In this document: piece after piece, positions 18,740 to 29,400 of the stretch
Layout: each line of letters starts with the position of its first letter
How positions within the stretch are numbered: the first letter of the stretch is position 1
Notes under the pieces: generated by a model
Databases searched by the model: none
The model's input: the letters and a program-made list of their open reading frames with translations, nothing else
What the model was told of the DNA's origin: nothing
Assembly (NCBI RefSeq): GCF_003952385.1
Contig: NZ_CP034444.1
Location: 6,275,001-6,339,000, forward strand
DNA length: 64,000 nt
Origin: Mesorhizobium sp. M1D.F.Ca.ET.043.01.1.1
GTDB taxonomy: Bacteria > Pseudomonadota > Alphaproteobacteria > Rhizobiales > Rhizobiaceae
Direction of reading: 5' to 3'
Translations under genes and position numbers: made by a program

Positions 18740-20464
18740 ATGGACGCCAAGGCAATCTCCAAGGCCAAGCTGCCGAGCCGCCACGTGACCGTTGGTCCGG
18801 CGCGCGCGCCGCATCGCTCGTATCTCTACGCCATGGGATTGTCGGCGGCCGAGATCGCGCAGCCGCTGGTCGGCGTCGCCAGCTGCTGGAACGAGGCGGC
18901 GCCCTGCAACATCTCGCTGATGCGCCAGGCGCAGGTGGTCAAGAAGGGCGTGGCGGCCGCCAACGGCACGCCGCGCGAATTCTGCACCATCACCGTTACC
19001 GACGGCATCGCCATGGGCCACCAGGGCATGAAGTCGTCGCTGGTGTCGCGCGAGGTGATCGCCGATTCGGTCGAGCTCACCATGCGCGGCCATTGCTATG
19101 ACGCGCTGGTCGGGCTTGCCGGCTGCGACAAGTCGCTGCCCGGCATGATGATGGCGATGGTGCGACTCAACGTGCCGTCGATCTTCATCTATGGCGGCTC
19201 GATCCTGCCCGGCAGCTATCGCGGCCGGCAGATCACCGTGCAGGACGTGTTCGAGGCGGTCGGCCAGCATTCTGTCGGCGCGATCGGCGATGACGAACTG
19301 CTCGAGATCGAGCAGGCCGCCTGTCCGTCGGCGGGTTCCTGCGGCGCCCAGTTCACCGCCAACACCATGGCGACGGTCGCCGAGGCGATCGGCCTGGCCT
19401 TGCCCTACTCCTGCGGCGCACCGGCGCCCTACGAGATGCGCGACCGCTTCAATTTCGCCTCCGGCGAAAAGGTCATGGAACTGATCGCCAAAAACATCCG
19501 GCCGCGCGACATCGTCACCCGCAAGGCGCTGGAGAATGCCGCGACCGTCGTGTCGGCCACCGGCGGCTCGACCAACGCGGCGCTGCACCTGCCGGCGATC
19601 GCGCATGAGGCCGGGATCAAGTTCGACCTCTTCGACGTGGCGGCGATCTTCGAGAAGACGCCTTATATCGCCGACCTCAAGCCCGGCGGCAAATATGTCG
19701 CCAAGGACATGTTCGAGGCCGGCGGCATTCCGCTCCTGATGAAGACGCTGCTCGATCACGGCTATCTGCACGGCGACTGCATGACGGTCACTGGCCGCAC
19801 TTTGGCCGAAAACATGGAGCACGTTGCCTGGAATGACAGCCAGGATGTTGTGCGTCCCGCCAATCGGCCAATCACCAAGACGGGCGGCGTTGTGGGCTTG
19901 AAGGGCAACCTTGCCCCCGAAGGCGCGATCGTGAAGGTCGCCGGCATGTCGGAGCTGAAATTCTCAGGCCCGGCGCGCTGCTTCGATTCGGAAGAGGAGT
20001 GCTTCGAAGCGGTCACGCAGCGCAATTACCGGGAAGGCGAGGTTCTCGTCATCCGCTACGAGGGGCCGCGCGGCGGTCCGGGCATGCGCGAGATGCTGTC
20101 GACGACAGCGGCGCTCTACGGCCAGGGCATGGGCGGCAAGGTGGCGCTGATCACGGACGGGCGTTTTTCCGGTGCTACGCGTGGCTTCTGCATCGGCCAT
20201 GTCGGGCCGGAGGCGGCGGTCGGCGGTCCGATCGGGCTCATCAAGAATGGCGACGTGATCTCAATCGATGCCGTGAAGGGCACGATCGAGGTAGCTCTGT
20301 CCGATGCCGAGCTGGCGGCACGGGCAAAGAGTTGGAAGGCGCGCAAGACCGACTATCAGTCCGGCGCGATCTGGAAATATGCGCAGACCGTAGGGTCGGC
20401 CCGCGACGGCGCGGTCACCCATCCGGGCGGTGCGAAAGAAACACACTGCTATGCGGACATTTGA
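18740..20464 (+). CDS. ilvD: Dihydroxy-acid dehydratase
   Basis: A 574-residue Fe-S dehydratase of branched-chain amino acid synthesis. It converts 2,3-dihydroxy-isovalerate and 2,3-dihydroxy-3-methylvalerate to the 2-keto acids. Cysteines expected to hold the cluster are visible at 56 (in [10 protein letters not shown]), 129 ([10 protein letters not shown]) and 201 ([16 protein letters not shown]). The C-terminal swivel domain has [12 protein letters not shown] and [11 protein letters not shown]. The ATG at 18740 follows AAGGACG; an upstream ATG at 18704 adds a non-family stretch. Its last 14 bases overlap exoR in another frame. Confidence 0.96.
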   Translation: MDAKAISKAKLPSRHVTVGPARAPHRSYLYAMGLSAAEIAQPLVGVASCWNEAAPCNISLMRQAQVVKKGVAAANGTPREFCTITVTDGIAMGHQGMKSSLVSREVIADSVELTMRGHCYDALVGLAGCDKSLPGMMMAMVRLNVPSIFIYGGSILPGSYRGRQITVQDVFEAVGQHSVGAIGDDELLEIEQAACPSAGSCGAQFTANTMATVAEAIGLALPYSCGAPAPYEMRDRFNFASGEKVMELIAKNIRPRDIVTRKALENAATVVSATGGSTNAALHLPAIAHEAGIKFDLFDVAAIFEKTPYIADLKPGGKYVAKDMFEAGGIPLLMKTLLDHGYLHGDCMTVTGRTLAENMEHVAWNDSQDVVRPANRPITKTGGVVGLKGNLAPEGAIVKVAGMSELKFSGPARCFDSEEECFEAVTQRNYREGEVLVIRYEGPRGGPGMREMLSTTAALYGQGMGGKVALITDGRFSGATRGFCIGHVGPEAAVGGPIGLIKNGDVISIDAVKGTIEVALSDAELAARAKSWKARKTDYQSGAIWKYAQTVGSARDGAVTHPGGAKETHCYADI

Positions 20465-21278
20465 GGTGTTGAGGTCGTCTGTCTTTTCGGCACTGGTCGC
20501 GGTTGCGACCTTGGGCGCCGTCGGGCAGGCCATGGCCTTCGACGACAAGGTGTTCGACGACAAGACCGGCGTGAAGCCGCAGTCGAGCCCGTGGGCGGTG
20601 TTCCAGTTCGGCTTCTCCGCCTACAAGAACGGCCACAAGGACCAGGCGGTCGAGGCCTACAAATATGCCGCCGAGAACGGCCAGATCGGCGCCACCTGGA
20701 AGCTTGCGCGCATGTATGCCGAAGGCGACGGCGTGGCACGCGACGACTATGCGGCTTTCAAGTTCTTCTCGGAGATCGTCGACCAGGATGTCGAGCCCGG
20801 CTCGCCGGAGGAAAGCTATGTCTCGGACGCGCTTGTCGCGCTCGGCGACTATCTGCGCAAAGGCATCCCGGGCAGCCCGGTCGAAGAAAACGAGGTTGCG
20901 GCGCAGGAATACTACATGCGCGCTGCCGCCAATTACCGCAACCCGAACGCCCAGTTTGAGATCGGCCAGATGTTCTTGAAGGGCGAGGGCGGCGTGAAGG
21001 CCAGCGTCAAGCAGGCCGGGCGCTGGCTGCAGTTGGCAGCCGAAAAAGGCCATGCCGGCGCGCAGGCGACGCTCGGCAATCTGTTGTTCCAGAGCGGCAA
21101 AGTCGTGCGCGGGCTGGCGATGATGACGGCCGCGCTCGAGCGCGCTCCGCCGGCCGACCAGCCCTGGATCCGCAGCATGCAGGAAGAGGCCTTCGCCGCC
21201 GCCGGCGAAGCCGACCGCCGCACGGCGATTTCGCTGGCCGACGACATCCTGACCAAAGGCAACAACGGCGACCAGTAG
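20451..21278 (+). CDS. exoR: ExoR, periplasmic Sel1-repeat negative regulator of exopolysaccharide synthesis
   Basis: A 275-residue secreted protein with Sel1-like/TPR repeats (for example [20 protein letters not shown] and [19 protein letters not shown]). The signal peptide is [20 protein letters not shown] to about QAMA-FDDK. In Sinorhizobium, ExoR binds the ExoS sensor in the periplasm and holds the ExoS-ChvI system off, controlling succinoglycan, motility and symbiosis; the same role is inferred here. The ATG at 20451 lies inside the ilvD 3' end, so translation may be coupled. Length and repeat pattern fit the family. Confidence 0.92.
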   Translation: MRTFEVLRSSVFSALVAVATLGAVGQAMAFDDKVFDDKTGVKPQSSPWAVFQFGFSAYKNGHKDQAVEAYKYAAENGQIGATWKLARMYAEGDGVARDDYAAFKFFSEIVDQDVEPGSPEESYVSDALVALGDYLRKGIPGSPVEENEVAAQEYYMRAAANYRNPNAQFEIGQMFLKGEGGVKASVKQAGRWLQLAAEKGHAGAQATLGNLLFQSGKVVRGLAMMTAALERAPPADQPWIRSMQEEAFAAAGEADRRTAISLADDILTKGNNGDQ

Positions 21279-21320
21279 GCAGCGGCTGCCAATCTCCTCC
21301 TCAAGAGGAAGTCGCCGAGC

Positions 21321-21644
21321 CTAACCGCTACGCACTTTTCCTGGAATTGCTCTAGTTATCGGTCGGCTCTGTCGGCGCTGTGCTTGGGGGCGGCGTCGAG
21401 ATCGATGTGGAGTGGAGTTTTGGGGTGTCCCCGGGCACTTGTCCTTGATCTTCGTCCAGGACGTGTTGTTGAGAACCATGTCGCAGCGGGCGAGGTGGCT
21501 TTCGCCGGCAACGGTCAGACAGGCCGTCTCACCGACCTTGAAGGATTTGCCGTTGGCAAGGCACTCCGGGGCCGCGAGCGCCGGCGCCGGCACGGCGAAC
21601 GCCAGCGCAAGGCCAATCGGGCAAAGAACAGATCGGATCACCAT
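21321..21644 (-). CDS. Small secreted protein of unknown function, C-terminus encoded by a repeat
   Basis: About 107 residues from the ATG at 21644 (GGGGG ahead). A clear signal peptide, MVIRSVLCPIGLALAFAVPA then PALA-APEC, precedes a short domain with four Cys (PECLANGKS, GETACLTV, LARCDMV, KDKCPG). That suggests a small disulfide-stabilized periplasmic protein. The tail is basic and low in complexity. The last ~12 codons and the stop come from an interspersed repeat (21321-21356), so the native end may have been replaced. It is upstream of, and on the same strand as, nothing obvious. Confidence 0.6.
   Translation of the reverse strand: MVIRSVLCPIGLALAFAVPAPALAAPECLANGKSFKVGETACLTVAGESHLARCDMVLNNTSWTKIKDKCPGTPQNSTPHRSRRRPQAQRRQSRPITRAIPGKVRSG
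21327..21356. repeat. Half copy of the AGAGCAATTCC interspersed repeat
   Basis: The minus strand reads CTAGAGCAATTCCAGGAAAA then GTGCGTAGCGGTTAG. It matches the left part of the element at 6161-6190 almost exactly (AGAGCAATTCCAGGAAAAGT). Confidence 0.75.
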
Positions 21645-21723
21645 CGAACCCCCGCAACAATCCGCATCCAACGCGCGATTTGTGGCGATATCAGGGATCG
21701 GCGAGGGTCGGTAAGCAGCGCCT

Positions 21724-22518
21724 TCAGGCCGGCTGCAGGTCGAGATCGATCGCCACCGGCACGTGGTCGGAGGGTTTTTCCCAGGCGCGCACGTGTTTCT
21801 CGACCGAGGCCGAGGAAAAGCGGTTGGCGGCTTCGGGCGACAGCAACAGATGGTCGATGCGGATGCCGTTGTTCTTCTGCCAGGCGCCGGCCTGATAGTC
21901 CCAGAAGGTATAGACATCGGACGAATCGGTGACGGCGCGAACGGCCTCGGTGAAGCCGAGGTTCTTCAGCCGTCGGAAGGCCTGCCTCGTCTGCGGTTGG
22001 AACAGCGCGTCGCCGAGCCAGTTCTCGGGGAACCTGGCGTCGGCGCGCTCGGGAATGACGTTGTAGTCGCCGGCCAGCACCAGCGCTTCCTCGAGCCTCA
22101 ACCGTTCTTGCGCCCAGCGTTCGAGCCTCGCCATCCACGACAGCTTGTAGGAGAACTTCCTCTCGTCGTCGATCGGATTGCCGTTCGGCAGATAGAGCGA
22201 AGCGACGCGCAAGGACCCTTTGTCGGTCGAGAAGACGCCTTCGATGAAGCGCGCATGGTCATCGGCATCGTCGCCGGGCAAACCGCGATTGACTTCGTCG
22301 AAGGGCAGCTTCGACAGGAGCGCGACGCCGTTGAAGCTCTTCTGGCCGTTGGTCTCGACATTGTAGCCCAGCGCCTCGATCTCGGCGCGCGGGAACTGAT
22401 CGTCGAGCGTCTTGATCTCCTGCAGGCAGACGATGTCCGGCGCGCTCTCGGTCAGCCAGTGGGTGAGGTTGCCGATGCGGGCGCGAACGCCGTTGATGTT
22501 CCAGGTGACGATCTTCAT
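21724..22518 (-). CDS. xth: Exodeoxyribonuclease III
   Basis: A 264-residue AP endonuclease/3'-5' exonuclease of the EEP family, for base excision repair. The N-terminus MKIVTWNINGVRAR holds the metal-binding Asn, and CLQEIKT has the catalytic Glu near residue 34. GDYNVIPE holds the Asp-x-Asn pair, and DHVPVAIDL near the C-terminus holds the Asp-His. Length is normal. VOC and Fe-S carrier genes lie upstream on the same strand, 7 bp and 6 bp apart, suggesting one transcript read from about 23.3 kb downward. Confidence 0.95.
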   Translation of the reverse strand: MKIVTWNINGVRARIGNLTHWLTESAPDIVCLQEIKTLDDQFPRAEIEALGYNVETNGQKSFNGVALLSKLPFDEVNRGLPGDDADDHARFIEGVFSTDKGSLRVASLYLPNGNPIDDERKFSYKLSWMARLERWAQERLRLEEALVLAGDYNVIPERADARFPENWLGDALFQPQTRQAFRRLKNLGFTEAVRAVTDSSDVYTFWDYQAGAWQKNNGIRIDHLLLSPEAANRFSSASVEKHVRAWEKPSDHVPVAIDLDLQPA

Positions 22519-22525
22519 GCGGACC

Positions 22526-22918
22526 TCAATGTTCTTCCGGCGCTAGGCGCTCGACGAGGCCGATCGTATTGCCTGCCGGGTCCTTTAGGAAGGCCATCCA
22601 TTCGCTTTCCCCCGCCGCACCGAACCGGCCCTCGGTGTCGCGATGGACGAGTGCCGGCGGTGCGGTGAAAGGAACGCCGGTCGCCTTCGCCTCGGCATGG
22701 AAAGCCTCGAGATCGGCAATGTCGAGATAGACGGTGCCGGGCGGTACGCCATCGGCAAAGAACAGCCGCACATCGCCGGCCATGATGAAGGCAATGCCCG
22801 GCGGATCGTAGCGCGCATGCACGCTCATGCCGAGCACGCCCTGCCAGAAGGCCAGCGTCGCATCGAGATCGCGCCCGGCCGACAGCGCGACCTGACGGAC
22901 CGCGCCGATTGCAGGCAT
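22526..22918 (-). CDS. VOC-family (glyoxalase/bleomycin-resistance fold) protein
   Basis: A 130-residue single VOC domain. It has the opening strand IGAVRQVALSAGRDLDATLAF, then WQGVLGMSVHARYDPPGIAF and a second beta-alpha-beta-beta-beta unit ending AFLKDPAGNTIGLVE. The last is a common VOC signature with the metal-ligand Glu. It may be a dioxygenase, glyoxalase or binding protein; the substrate cannot be told. It sits in a tight minus-strand group between the A-type Fe-S carrier and xth. Confidence 0.85.
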   Translation of the reverse strand: MPAIGAVRQVALSAGRDLDATLAFWQGVLGMSVHARYDPPGIAFIMAGDVRLFFADGVPPGTVYLDIADLEAFHAEAKATGVPFTAPPALVHRDTEGRFGAAGESEWMAFLKDPAGNTIGLVERLAPEEH

Positions 22919-22924
22919 CGGAAA

Positions 22925-23272
22925 TCAGATGGAGAAACTGGTGCCGCAGCCGCAGGAAGCGACGGCGTTGGGGTTCCTGATCTGGAACGACTGGCCCATC
23001 AGGTCGTCGACGAAGTCGATCACCGAGCCGCCCATATAGACCAGCGAGAGGTCGTCGATCAGGATCGTCGCGCCATCCTTCTCGATGGCGACGTCGCCGT
23101 CGTTCGCCCCTTCGACCAGATCGAACTTGTAGGAAAAGCCGGAGCAGCCGCCGCCTTCGACGGAAACGCGCAGAGCCGTCTTGCCCGGTTCGCCGGACAG
23201 GATCCTGGCGATCCGCTTCGCGGCCGCTTCGGTCATCTCGACCTTCATGGCAGTCTTGGCATCCGCGCCCAT
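22925..23272 (-). CDS. erpA: A-type iron-sulfur cluster carrier (IscA/ErpA/HesB family)
   Basis: About 115 residues. The three cluster-binding cysteines are present: [13 protein letters not shown] and, near the C-terminus, [10 protein letters not shown]. The protein carries [Fe-S] clusters to target enzymes. Candidate starts are at 23272, with AAGGTGA upstream, and 23248, just before the conserved [16 protein letters not shown]; a frame open to 23350 is less likely. The dgt start lies divergently about 70 bp away. The ErpA name is a best guess among A-type paralogues. Confidence 0.88.
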   Translation of the reverse strand: MGADAKTAMKVEMTEAAAKRIARILSGEPGKTALRVSVEGGGCSGFSYKFDLVEGANDGDVAIEKDGATILIDDLSLVYMGGSVIDFVDDLMGQSFQIRNPNAVASCGCGTSFSI

Positions 23273-23342
23273 CGGCGTCACCTTGCTTTCGGTTTCCCAT
23301 GATAGGTATGAAGCGGGCGGGGGCAAGTCAACTGGTGGGCGA

Positions 23343-24560
23343 ATGGGCAAGGATGCTCTCGGCGATATCGGATTCGGCTACCGGCCGCGCGCCGTCTATG
23401 CGAGCGACCCGGCGCAGTCGCGCGGCCGGCTGTTCGACGAGCCGGAAAGTCCGACGCGCACGCCGTTCCAGCGCGACCGCGACCGCATCATCCATTCCAC
23501 CGCCTTTCGCCGGCTGAAGCACAAGACGCAGGTGTTCGTCGCGCATGAGGGCGATCACTATCGCACCAGGCTGACGCATTCGATCGAGGTGGCGCAGATC
23601 GCGCGTGCCCTGGCGCGGGCGCTGCGCGGCGACGAGGATCTCGCCGAAGCGGTCGCCCTGGTCCATGATTTCGGCCACACGCCTTTCGGCCACACCGGCG
23701 AGGAGGCGCTTAACGAGAAAATGGCCGGCTGGGGCGGGTTCGACCACAATGCGCAGTCGCTGCGCGTCGTCACGCGCCTCGAGCGGCGCTATGCCGAATT
23801 CGACGGGCTGAACCTCACCTGGGAGACGCTGGAAGGGCTGGTCAAGCACAATGGGCCGCTGACCGACGACAGCGGAAGGGGCTTGAAGGGGCCCGTGCCG
23901 CAGGCGATCCGCGACTATTCCGAACTGCACGACCTCGAGCTCGACCGCTTCGCCGGCATCGAGGCGCAGTGCGCGGCAATCGCCGACGACATCGCCTACA
24001 ACACGCATGACATAGACGATGGCCTGCGCGCCGGTTTCCTGACGCTCGACATGCTCGAGGACGTCGGCCTGCCGGGTTCGATCTTGAAGGGCGTGCGCGC
24101 CCGCTATCCGCAGCTCGACGACGTCCGCACCGGCCACGAGCTGATGCGCCGGCAGATCACATTGATGGTGGAGGACGTCATTGCATCGGCCAAGGCCAAT
24201 ATCGAGCGCCTCAAGCCGGACAACGCCGATGCGGTGAGGGCGGCGGGCGAGACGCTGGTGACCTTCTCCGCAGGCATGGCTGCAGCCGAAAAGGAACTGA
24301 AGGCTTTTCTCTACAAGCATCTCTACCGGCACGCCGAGGTGATGCGCGTACGCGCCGATGCCGAACAGATCGTCCGCGACCTGTTCGATGTCTATTTCGC
24401 CGACCCGCGTGCCATGCCGGACGGCTGGCGCGAAGGGCTCGACAGAGCCGAGGATCGCATCAAGGCGCGCAGCGTCGCCGATTTCCTGGCCGGCATGACC
24501 GACACCTACGCGCTGAAGGAGCACAGGCGTCTGTTTGACCATACGCCCGATTTGAGCTAG
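23343..24560 (+). CDS. dgt: Deoxyguanosinetriphosphate triphosphohydrolase-like HD protein
   Basis: A 405-residue HD-domain hydrolase that removes triphosphate from dNTPs, of the short dGTPase-like type common in alphaproteobacteria. Metal-site residues are visible: His79 in [14 protein letters not shown] and His108-Asp109 in [14 protein letters not shown]. The later Asp is in the [16 protein letters not shown] block. The N-terminal [20 protein letters not shown] is a family signature. The frame is open far upstream, but the ATG at 23343 gives the usual length. It leads the long core gene run into argS. Confidence 0.93.
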   Translation: MGKDALGDIGFGYRPRAVYASDPAQSRGRLFDEPESPTRTPFQRDRDRIIHSTAFRRLKHKTQVFVAHEGDHYRTRLTHSIEVAQIARALARALRGDEDLAEAVALVHDFGHTPFGHTGEEALNEKMAGWGGFDHNAQSLRVVTRLERRYAEFDGLNLTWETLEGLVKHNGPLTDDSGRGLKGPVPQAIRDYSELHDLELDRFAGIEAQCAAIADDIAYNTHDIDDGLRAGFLTLDMLEDVGLPGSILKGVRARYPQLDDVRTGHELMRRQITLMVEDVIASAKANIERLKPDNADAVRAAGETLVTFSAGMAAAEKELKAFLYKHLYRHAEVMRVRADAEQIVRDLFDVYFADPRAMPDGWREGLDRAEDRIKARSVADFLAGMTDTYALKEHRRLFDHTPDLS

Positions 24561-24622
24561 GGCGAGCCACGATTTTGCCGGCCAAGCAGCCGGTCGCCTC
24601 TTTAAAGCCCAGAGCACACCCA

Positions 24623-26380
24623 ATGAATATCTTCGCCGATTTCAACGCGCGGATCGTAAAAGCTGTCGAAGCCCTTGATCTGAAAGACAAGGACGGCGGA
24701 GCGCTGGACCTATCGCGCATCGCGGTCGAGCCGCCGCGCGACGCGAGCCACGGCGACCTTGCCACCAATGCGGCGATGGTGCTGGCGAAGCCCACCGGCC
24801 AGAACCCGCGCGCTTTGGCGGAAAAGCTGGCCGAAGCGCTGCGCGCCGATACCGATATTGCGTCCGCCGACATTGCCGGGCCGGGCTTCGTCAATCTGAG
24901 GCTCAAGGACGGGTTCTGGCAGGCGCATCTGGCGGCGCTGCTCGGCGAGGGCCGCAACTATGGCCGCTCCATGATCGGCGGCGGCCGCAAGGCCAATGTC
25001 GAATATGTCTCGGCCAATCCGACCGGCCCGATGCATGTCGGTCATTGCCGCGGCGCCGTCGTCGGCGACACGCTGGCCAATCTGATGGCCTTCGCCGGCT
25101 ACGACGTGACCAAGGAATACGTCATCAACGATGCCGGCTCGCAGATCGACGTGCTCGGCCGCTCGGCGATGCTGCGCTATCGCGAGGCGCTCGGCGAAGG
25201 CATTGGCGAGATCCCGCCCGGCCTCTATCCGGGCGACTATCTGATCCCCGTCGGCCAGTCGCTGGCCGAGGAGTTCGGCCTCGGCCTGCTGGAAATGCCG
25301 GAAGAGGAAGCGCTGGCAATCGTCAAGGACCGCACGGTCGGCGCGATGATGGCGATGATCCGCGAGGATCTGGCGCTGCTCAATGTGCATCACGACGTGT
25401 TCTTCTCCGAACGCACGCTGCATGCCGACAACGCCAAGAAGATCCGGGCGGCGATCGCCGACCTGACGCTCAAGGGGCATATCTACAAGGGCAAGCTGCC
25501 GCCGCCCAAGGGCGAGAAGCCGGACGACTGGGAAGATCGCGAGCAGACGCTGTTCCGGTCCACCGCGGTCGGCGACGACATGGACCGGGCGCTGGTGAAG
25601 TCGGACGGCTCGTTCACCTATTTCGCCGCCGACGTCGCCTATCTCAAGGACAAGGTCGAGCGCGGCTTCGTCGATCTCATCTACGTGCTCGGCGCCGACC
25701 ATGGCGGCTACGTGAAGCGGCTTGAAGCGCTGGCGCGCGCGGTTGCCGGCGACACGGTCAAGCTGGCCGTTCTGCTGTGCCAGTTGGTGAAGCTGTTCCG
25801 TGACGGCGAGCCGGTCAGGATGTCGAAGCGGTCGGGAGATTTCGTCACGCTGCGCGACGTGGTGGAGGAGGTCGGCCGCGACCCGATCCGCTTCATGATG
25901 CTCTACCGCAAGAACGACGCGCCGCTCGATTTCGACTTCGCCAAGGTCACCGAGCAGTCGAAGGATAATCCCGTGTTTTATGTCCAATACGCCTCGGCGC
26001 GGTGCCATTCGGTGTTCCGGCAGGCAAGCGAGCAATTGGGCGAGGCGAATTTCGATCGCGACCGGCTTGTGGCTTCGGTCGCGTCGCTGACTGACGAGGG
26101 CGAGATCGGCCTCATCCGTAAGCTGGCTGAATATCCACGGCTGATTGAATCCGCGGCGCTTGCGCTGGAGCCGCACCGGCTGGCATTCTATCTCTACGAT
26201 CTGGCGTCCAGCTTCCACGCACACTGGAATCGGGGCACCGACAACCCGGACTTACGTTTTGTTAAGGTTAACGACCCACAATTGACGTATGCCAGACTAG
26301 GGCTGGTGCAGGCTGTTTCGGATGTTTTGACTTCCGGCCTGACGCTGATAGGAGCTGATGCGCCTACCGAAATGCGTTAG
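24623..26380 (+). CDS. argS: Arginyl-tRNA synthetase
   Basis: A 585-residue class I synthetase for tRNA-Arg. The N-terminal Add-1 domain recognizing the D loop is followed by HVGH (residues 138-141, in [15 protein letters not shown]). The KMSKS counterpart is [12 protein letters not shown]. The DALR anticodon-binding domain follows, ending DAPTEMR. The start is the ATG at 24623, since [11 protein letters not shown] is the usual N-terminus. It lies 62 bp after dgt and about 100 bp before the SPOR protein gene. Confidence 0.96.
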   Translation: MNIFADFNARIVKAVEALDLKDKDGGALDLSRIAVEPPRDASHGDLATNAAMVLAKPTGQNPRALAEKLAEALRADTDIASADIAGPGFVNLRLKDGFWQAHLAALLGEGRNYGRSMIGGGRKANVEYVSANPTGPMHVGHCRGAVVGDTLANLMAFAGYDVTKEYVINDAGSQIDVLGRSAMLRYREALGEGIGEIPPGLYPGDYLIPVGQSLAEEFGLGLLEMPEEEALAIVKDRTVGAMMAMIREDLALLNVHHDVFFSERTLHADNAKKIRAAIADLTLKGHIYKGKLPPPKGEKPDDWEDREQTLFRSTAVGDDMDRALVKSDGSFTYFAADVAYLKDKVERGFVDLIYVLGADHGGYVKRLEALARAVAGDTVKLAVLLCQLVKLFRDGEPVRMSKRSGDFVTLRDVVEEVGRDPIRFMMLYRKNDAPLDFDFAKVTEQSKDNPVFYVQYASARCHSVFRQASEQLGEANFDRDRLVASVASLTDEGEIGLIRKLAEYPRLIESAALALEPHRLAFYLYDLASSFHAHWNRGTDNPDLRFVKVNDPQLTYARLGLVQAVSDVLTSGLTLIGADAPTEMR

Positions 26381-26483
26381 GTTTGACTAAAAAACCTGTC
26401 ACCTTTTGCCCACATTGCGCTGGTAAGGGCCAACCCTGCGCGACGTCCATGGCGTCCGACTGTGTGCGAGTTCGGGAACAATA

Positions 26484-29400
26484 ATGGCAGACAGAACCCA
26501 GCTGAAAGCAGCCGCAAGCAACCACATCGCCGACGACGATCCGTTCGCGGAACTGACCCGGATCATGGGTTTCGACCCGCGTCAGCCGGTCAGGCCGCAG
26601 ACGCCAGCGGCCGCAAAGGCTCCGCCCGCAAACCAGGCTGCGGAGGAGGCCGATTTCGACATCGACCTCGAAAAGGAGATGATGGGCGAATTCGACGCCG
26701 TCAAGGAAGACGCGCCGGCCATGCAGCACAAGCCGGCCAACTTTGCTCTCACCGACGATGAGATTGCCGCGTCCTTCGAGCGGGACTTTGTTTTTGACGA
26801 CGCAGCGGATCATGCCCATTTTGCCACGCCCCATGCGCCGGAGCCGGTCGCCGACACGACCTCCGACGACAGGGACGATGATTCCGGCAGGGACGATGAT
26901 TCCGGCAGGGCGGTCGTGAGTTCCCTGGAAGTCTCGCCGCTGCAGGATGACCTTTCCATCGACCGGGAAATGGCGGCCTCGCTGGATGAGGGCTTCCGGA
27001 TCGACGATGATGCGGCCGACGCGAACCAGGGCGCCGCCGCGCCTGAGGTTGTCGAGGCCGCCGTCGCTGCGCCTGCGGCCGAAACGGCGTTCGATGCCGA
27101 ATTCGACAACGCGGTCCAGATGTCGCTCGAGGACGAGCTTGCGTTCGACGACAGTGAGATCGAGCAGCCCGAAACCGCTGACGTTCAGCCGATCGAGGCT
27201 CACGCCGTTGCCGACCGGCCGATCGCCGACGAAGATTTCGACAGCCAGTCCGATGAGGCCCGGCTTGATCAGGCCGACGTCGACATGGATCACGATCAGC
27301 CGCAGGACCTGATCCTGGAACAGGAACTGTCGGTCGATGACAGTGAGCCGCAGGCGATCGAAGCGGCGCATGTCGCTGCCGATCACGAACCTGCCGCCGA
27401 TCCGGAGCCCATGGCCGACCACGAAGCCGCGGCGGATCCGGTCCTCGAACACGATCTCGAGCTCAGCTTCCGTGACGCCCTGGCCGAGGAGCCGGAGGCT
27501 CCCGCTGTCGAACCTGAACCCGTCGCCGACCATGAGGCCGCGGCCGATCAGGTCCTTGAAGACGATTTCGAGCTCAACTTGGCCGACGCCGAGGAACCGG
27601 AAGTTCCCGCTGTCGAGCCTGTCGCCGCAGCCGAGCCGTCTTTCGAGGAGCCTGCTCAGGCCGTGACGGCTCCGGTTCCGCCAGTTGCGGCGGTCGAGCC
27701 GGCCAAGCCCGCCGCGACCGCTGGCGAGCGAAGCCTGGAAGACGAACTCAACGCGTTGCTCGGCGCCATGACCGCGCGACCCATTCCGGTTGCGCCGGCT
27801 CCGGTTGCTTCCATTCCGGTCGTTCAGGCCCCAGTCGCCCCGGCTCCGGTCGCCCCAGTTTCCGCTCCGGCACAGCAGCCGGCCAGCTACACGGGCGATC
27901 AGGCCGCTGCTGCCGATGATCTCGATTGGGATCTGGATGGGGACAAGCCTGAGCGCAACGAGCAGACCGACCAGCCTGCCGATGCCGATGTCGATACGCT
28001 GTTCGCCGGCGAACTCGACCGGCAGGGCTTCGAAGACTTCGCGGCTGAGCAGGACGCCGAACCGAGCATCGATTTCGATGATGAGGCTTTCGATGCGGCT
28101 TTCGCCAAGGGCATCGAGCAGGACCTGCCAGCGGCCGAGCCGTCCCGGTCGTGGAGCCGGGTGACCCCGGTCGCCGCGCCCGCGCAGGCGTCGTTCGCGC
28201 CGCAGCCGCCTACGGCCTCGGCGCCGCAAATGGCTGCTCCCGCCTATCGTGAGGAGCCGGCGGAGGACTACTTGGCCTACGCCAAACCGGCTTCGTCGCC
28301 GCAGATGGCGGCGCCGGCCTATCATGACGAGCCGGCGAAGGACTATTCCGCTTACGCCAAGCCAGCCGCGGCGCCGCAGCCCCGCCATCAGGAGGAAATG
28401 CCCGATGTCGAGACGGTCGACGTGCCGGAGCGCGTTGTGGCGCTGGCCGACGATCTCGATATCCCGGAGCTCAGCTTCGAGGAGGATCAGCCGGCGGCAC
28501 CCGCCTACGATGATCTCGACGCCGAGTTTGCCGGCCTGCTCAGCGAGATGAACGCGACCGAGATCGCGGCCGCTCCGGTGCAGAGCCGGGGCTATGACGA
28601 CGATTCCTACAATGCCGGATTCAAGACTGGCTACGATCGTCACGAGCTGCGCGCCGAGACGCCCGCCGCGCCTGCGGCCTCGTCCTATGCCGCGGCCGCG
28701 AGCGCGTTCGATGCCGATGATTTGCCCGGCAGCCGTCCTGTCTCTCAGGCGGACGATTTCGCCGCAGACGAGCTCGACTACGATCCCGAACTCGACGAGG
28801 CAATGACTGTGCCCGGCCTTGCCGAGCGCGAAGCCGCGAAGCCGCGCAGCCGCAATCTGATGGTCGCCGCGCTTGTCGGCGCAGCGGTGATTGCCGGCGG
28901 CCTCGGCGCTCTCGCCTTCTCATTCGGCGGCAAGGGCGGCAGCGAGGCACCCGTGATCGTGAAGGCCGACAATTCGCCGATCAAGGTCAAGCCGGAAAAC
29001 CCGGGCGGCACGGTGGTGCCGAACCAGGACAACAAGGTCTATGACGCCGTGGCCAAGGGTGGGACGGCCAAGTCCACCGAACCGGTGCAGCAGAAGCTGG
29101 TGACCAATGTCGAGGAACCGATCGATGTTGCGTCGAAGGAACCGCCGCAGAGCCGGATCGTCGACCTTTCGCCTGACGACACCGATGCCGCGCCCGGTAC
29201 CGACGCAGCGGCCAGTCCGAAGGCGGCAGCGCCGGCTTCCGACGCAGCGGCGCCGGATGCAGCAGCGCCGGCTGCCGCCCAGGCCGCCGCGCCTGCAGGC
29301 ACACAACCGGCAGCCCCGGCGCCGAAGTCGGAGGACCGCATCGCCCAGGTGCTGCAGGAGGCCGACAAGGGGACCAGCAACGATGTCGTCGCCGTGGCGC

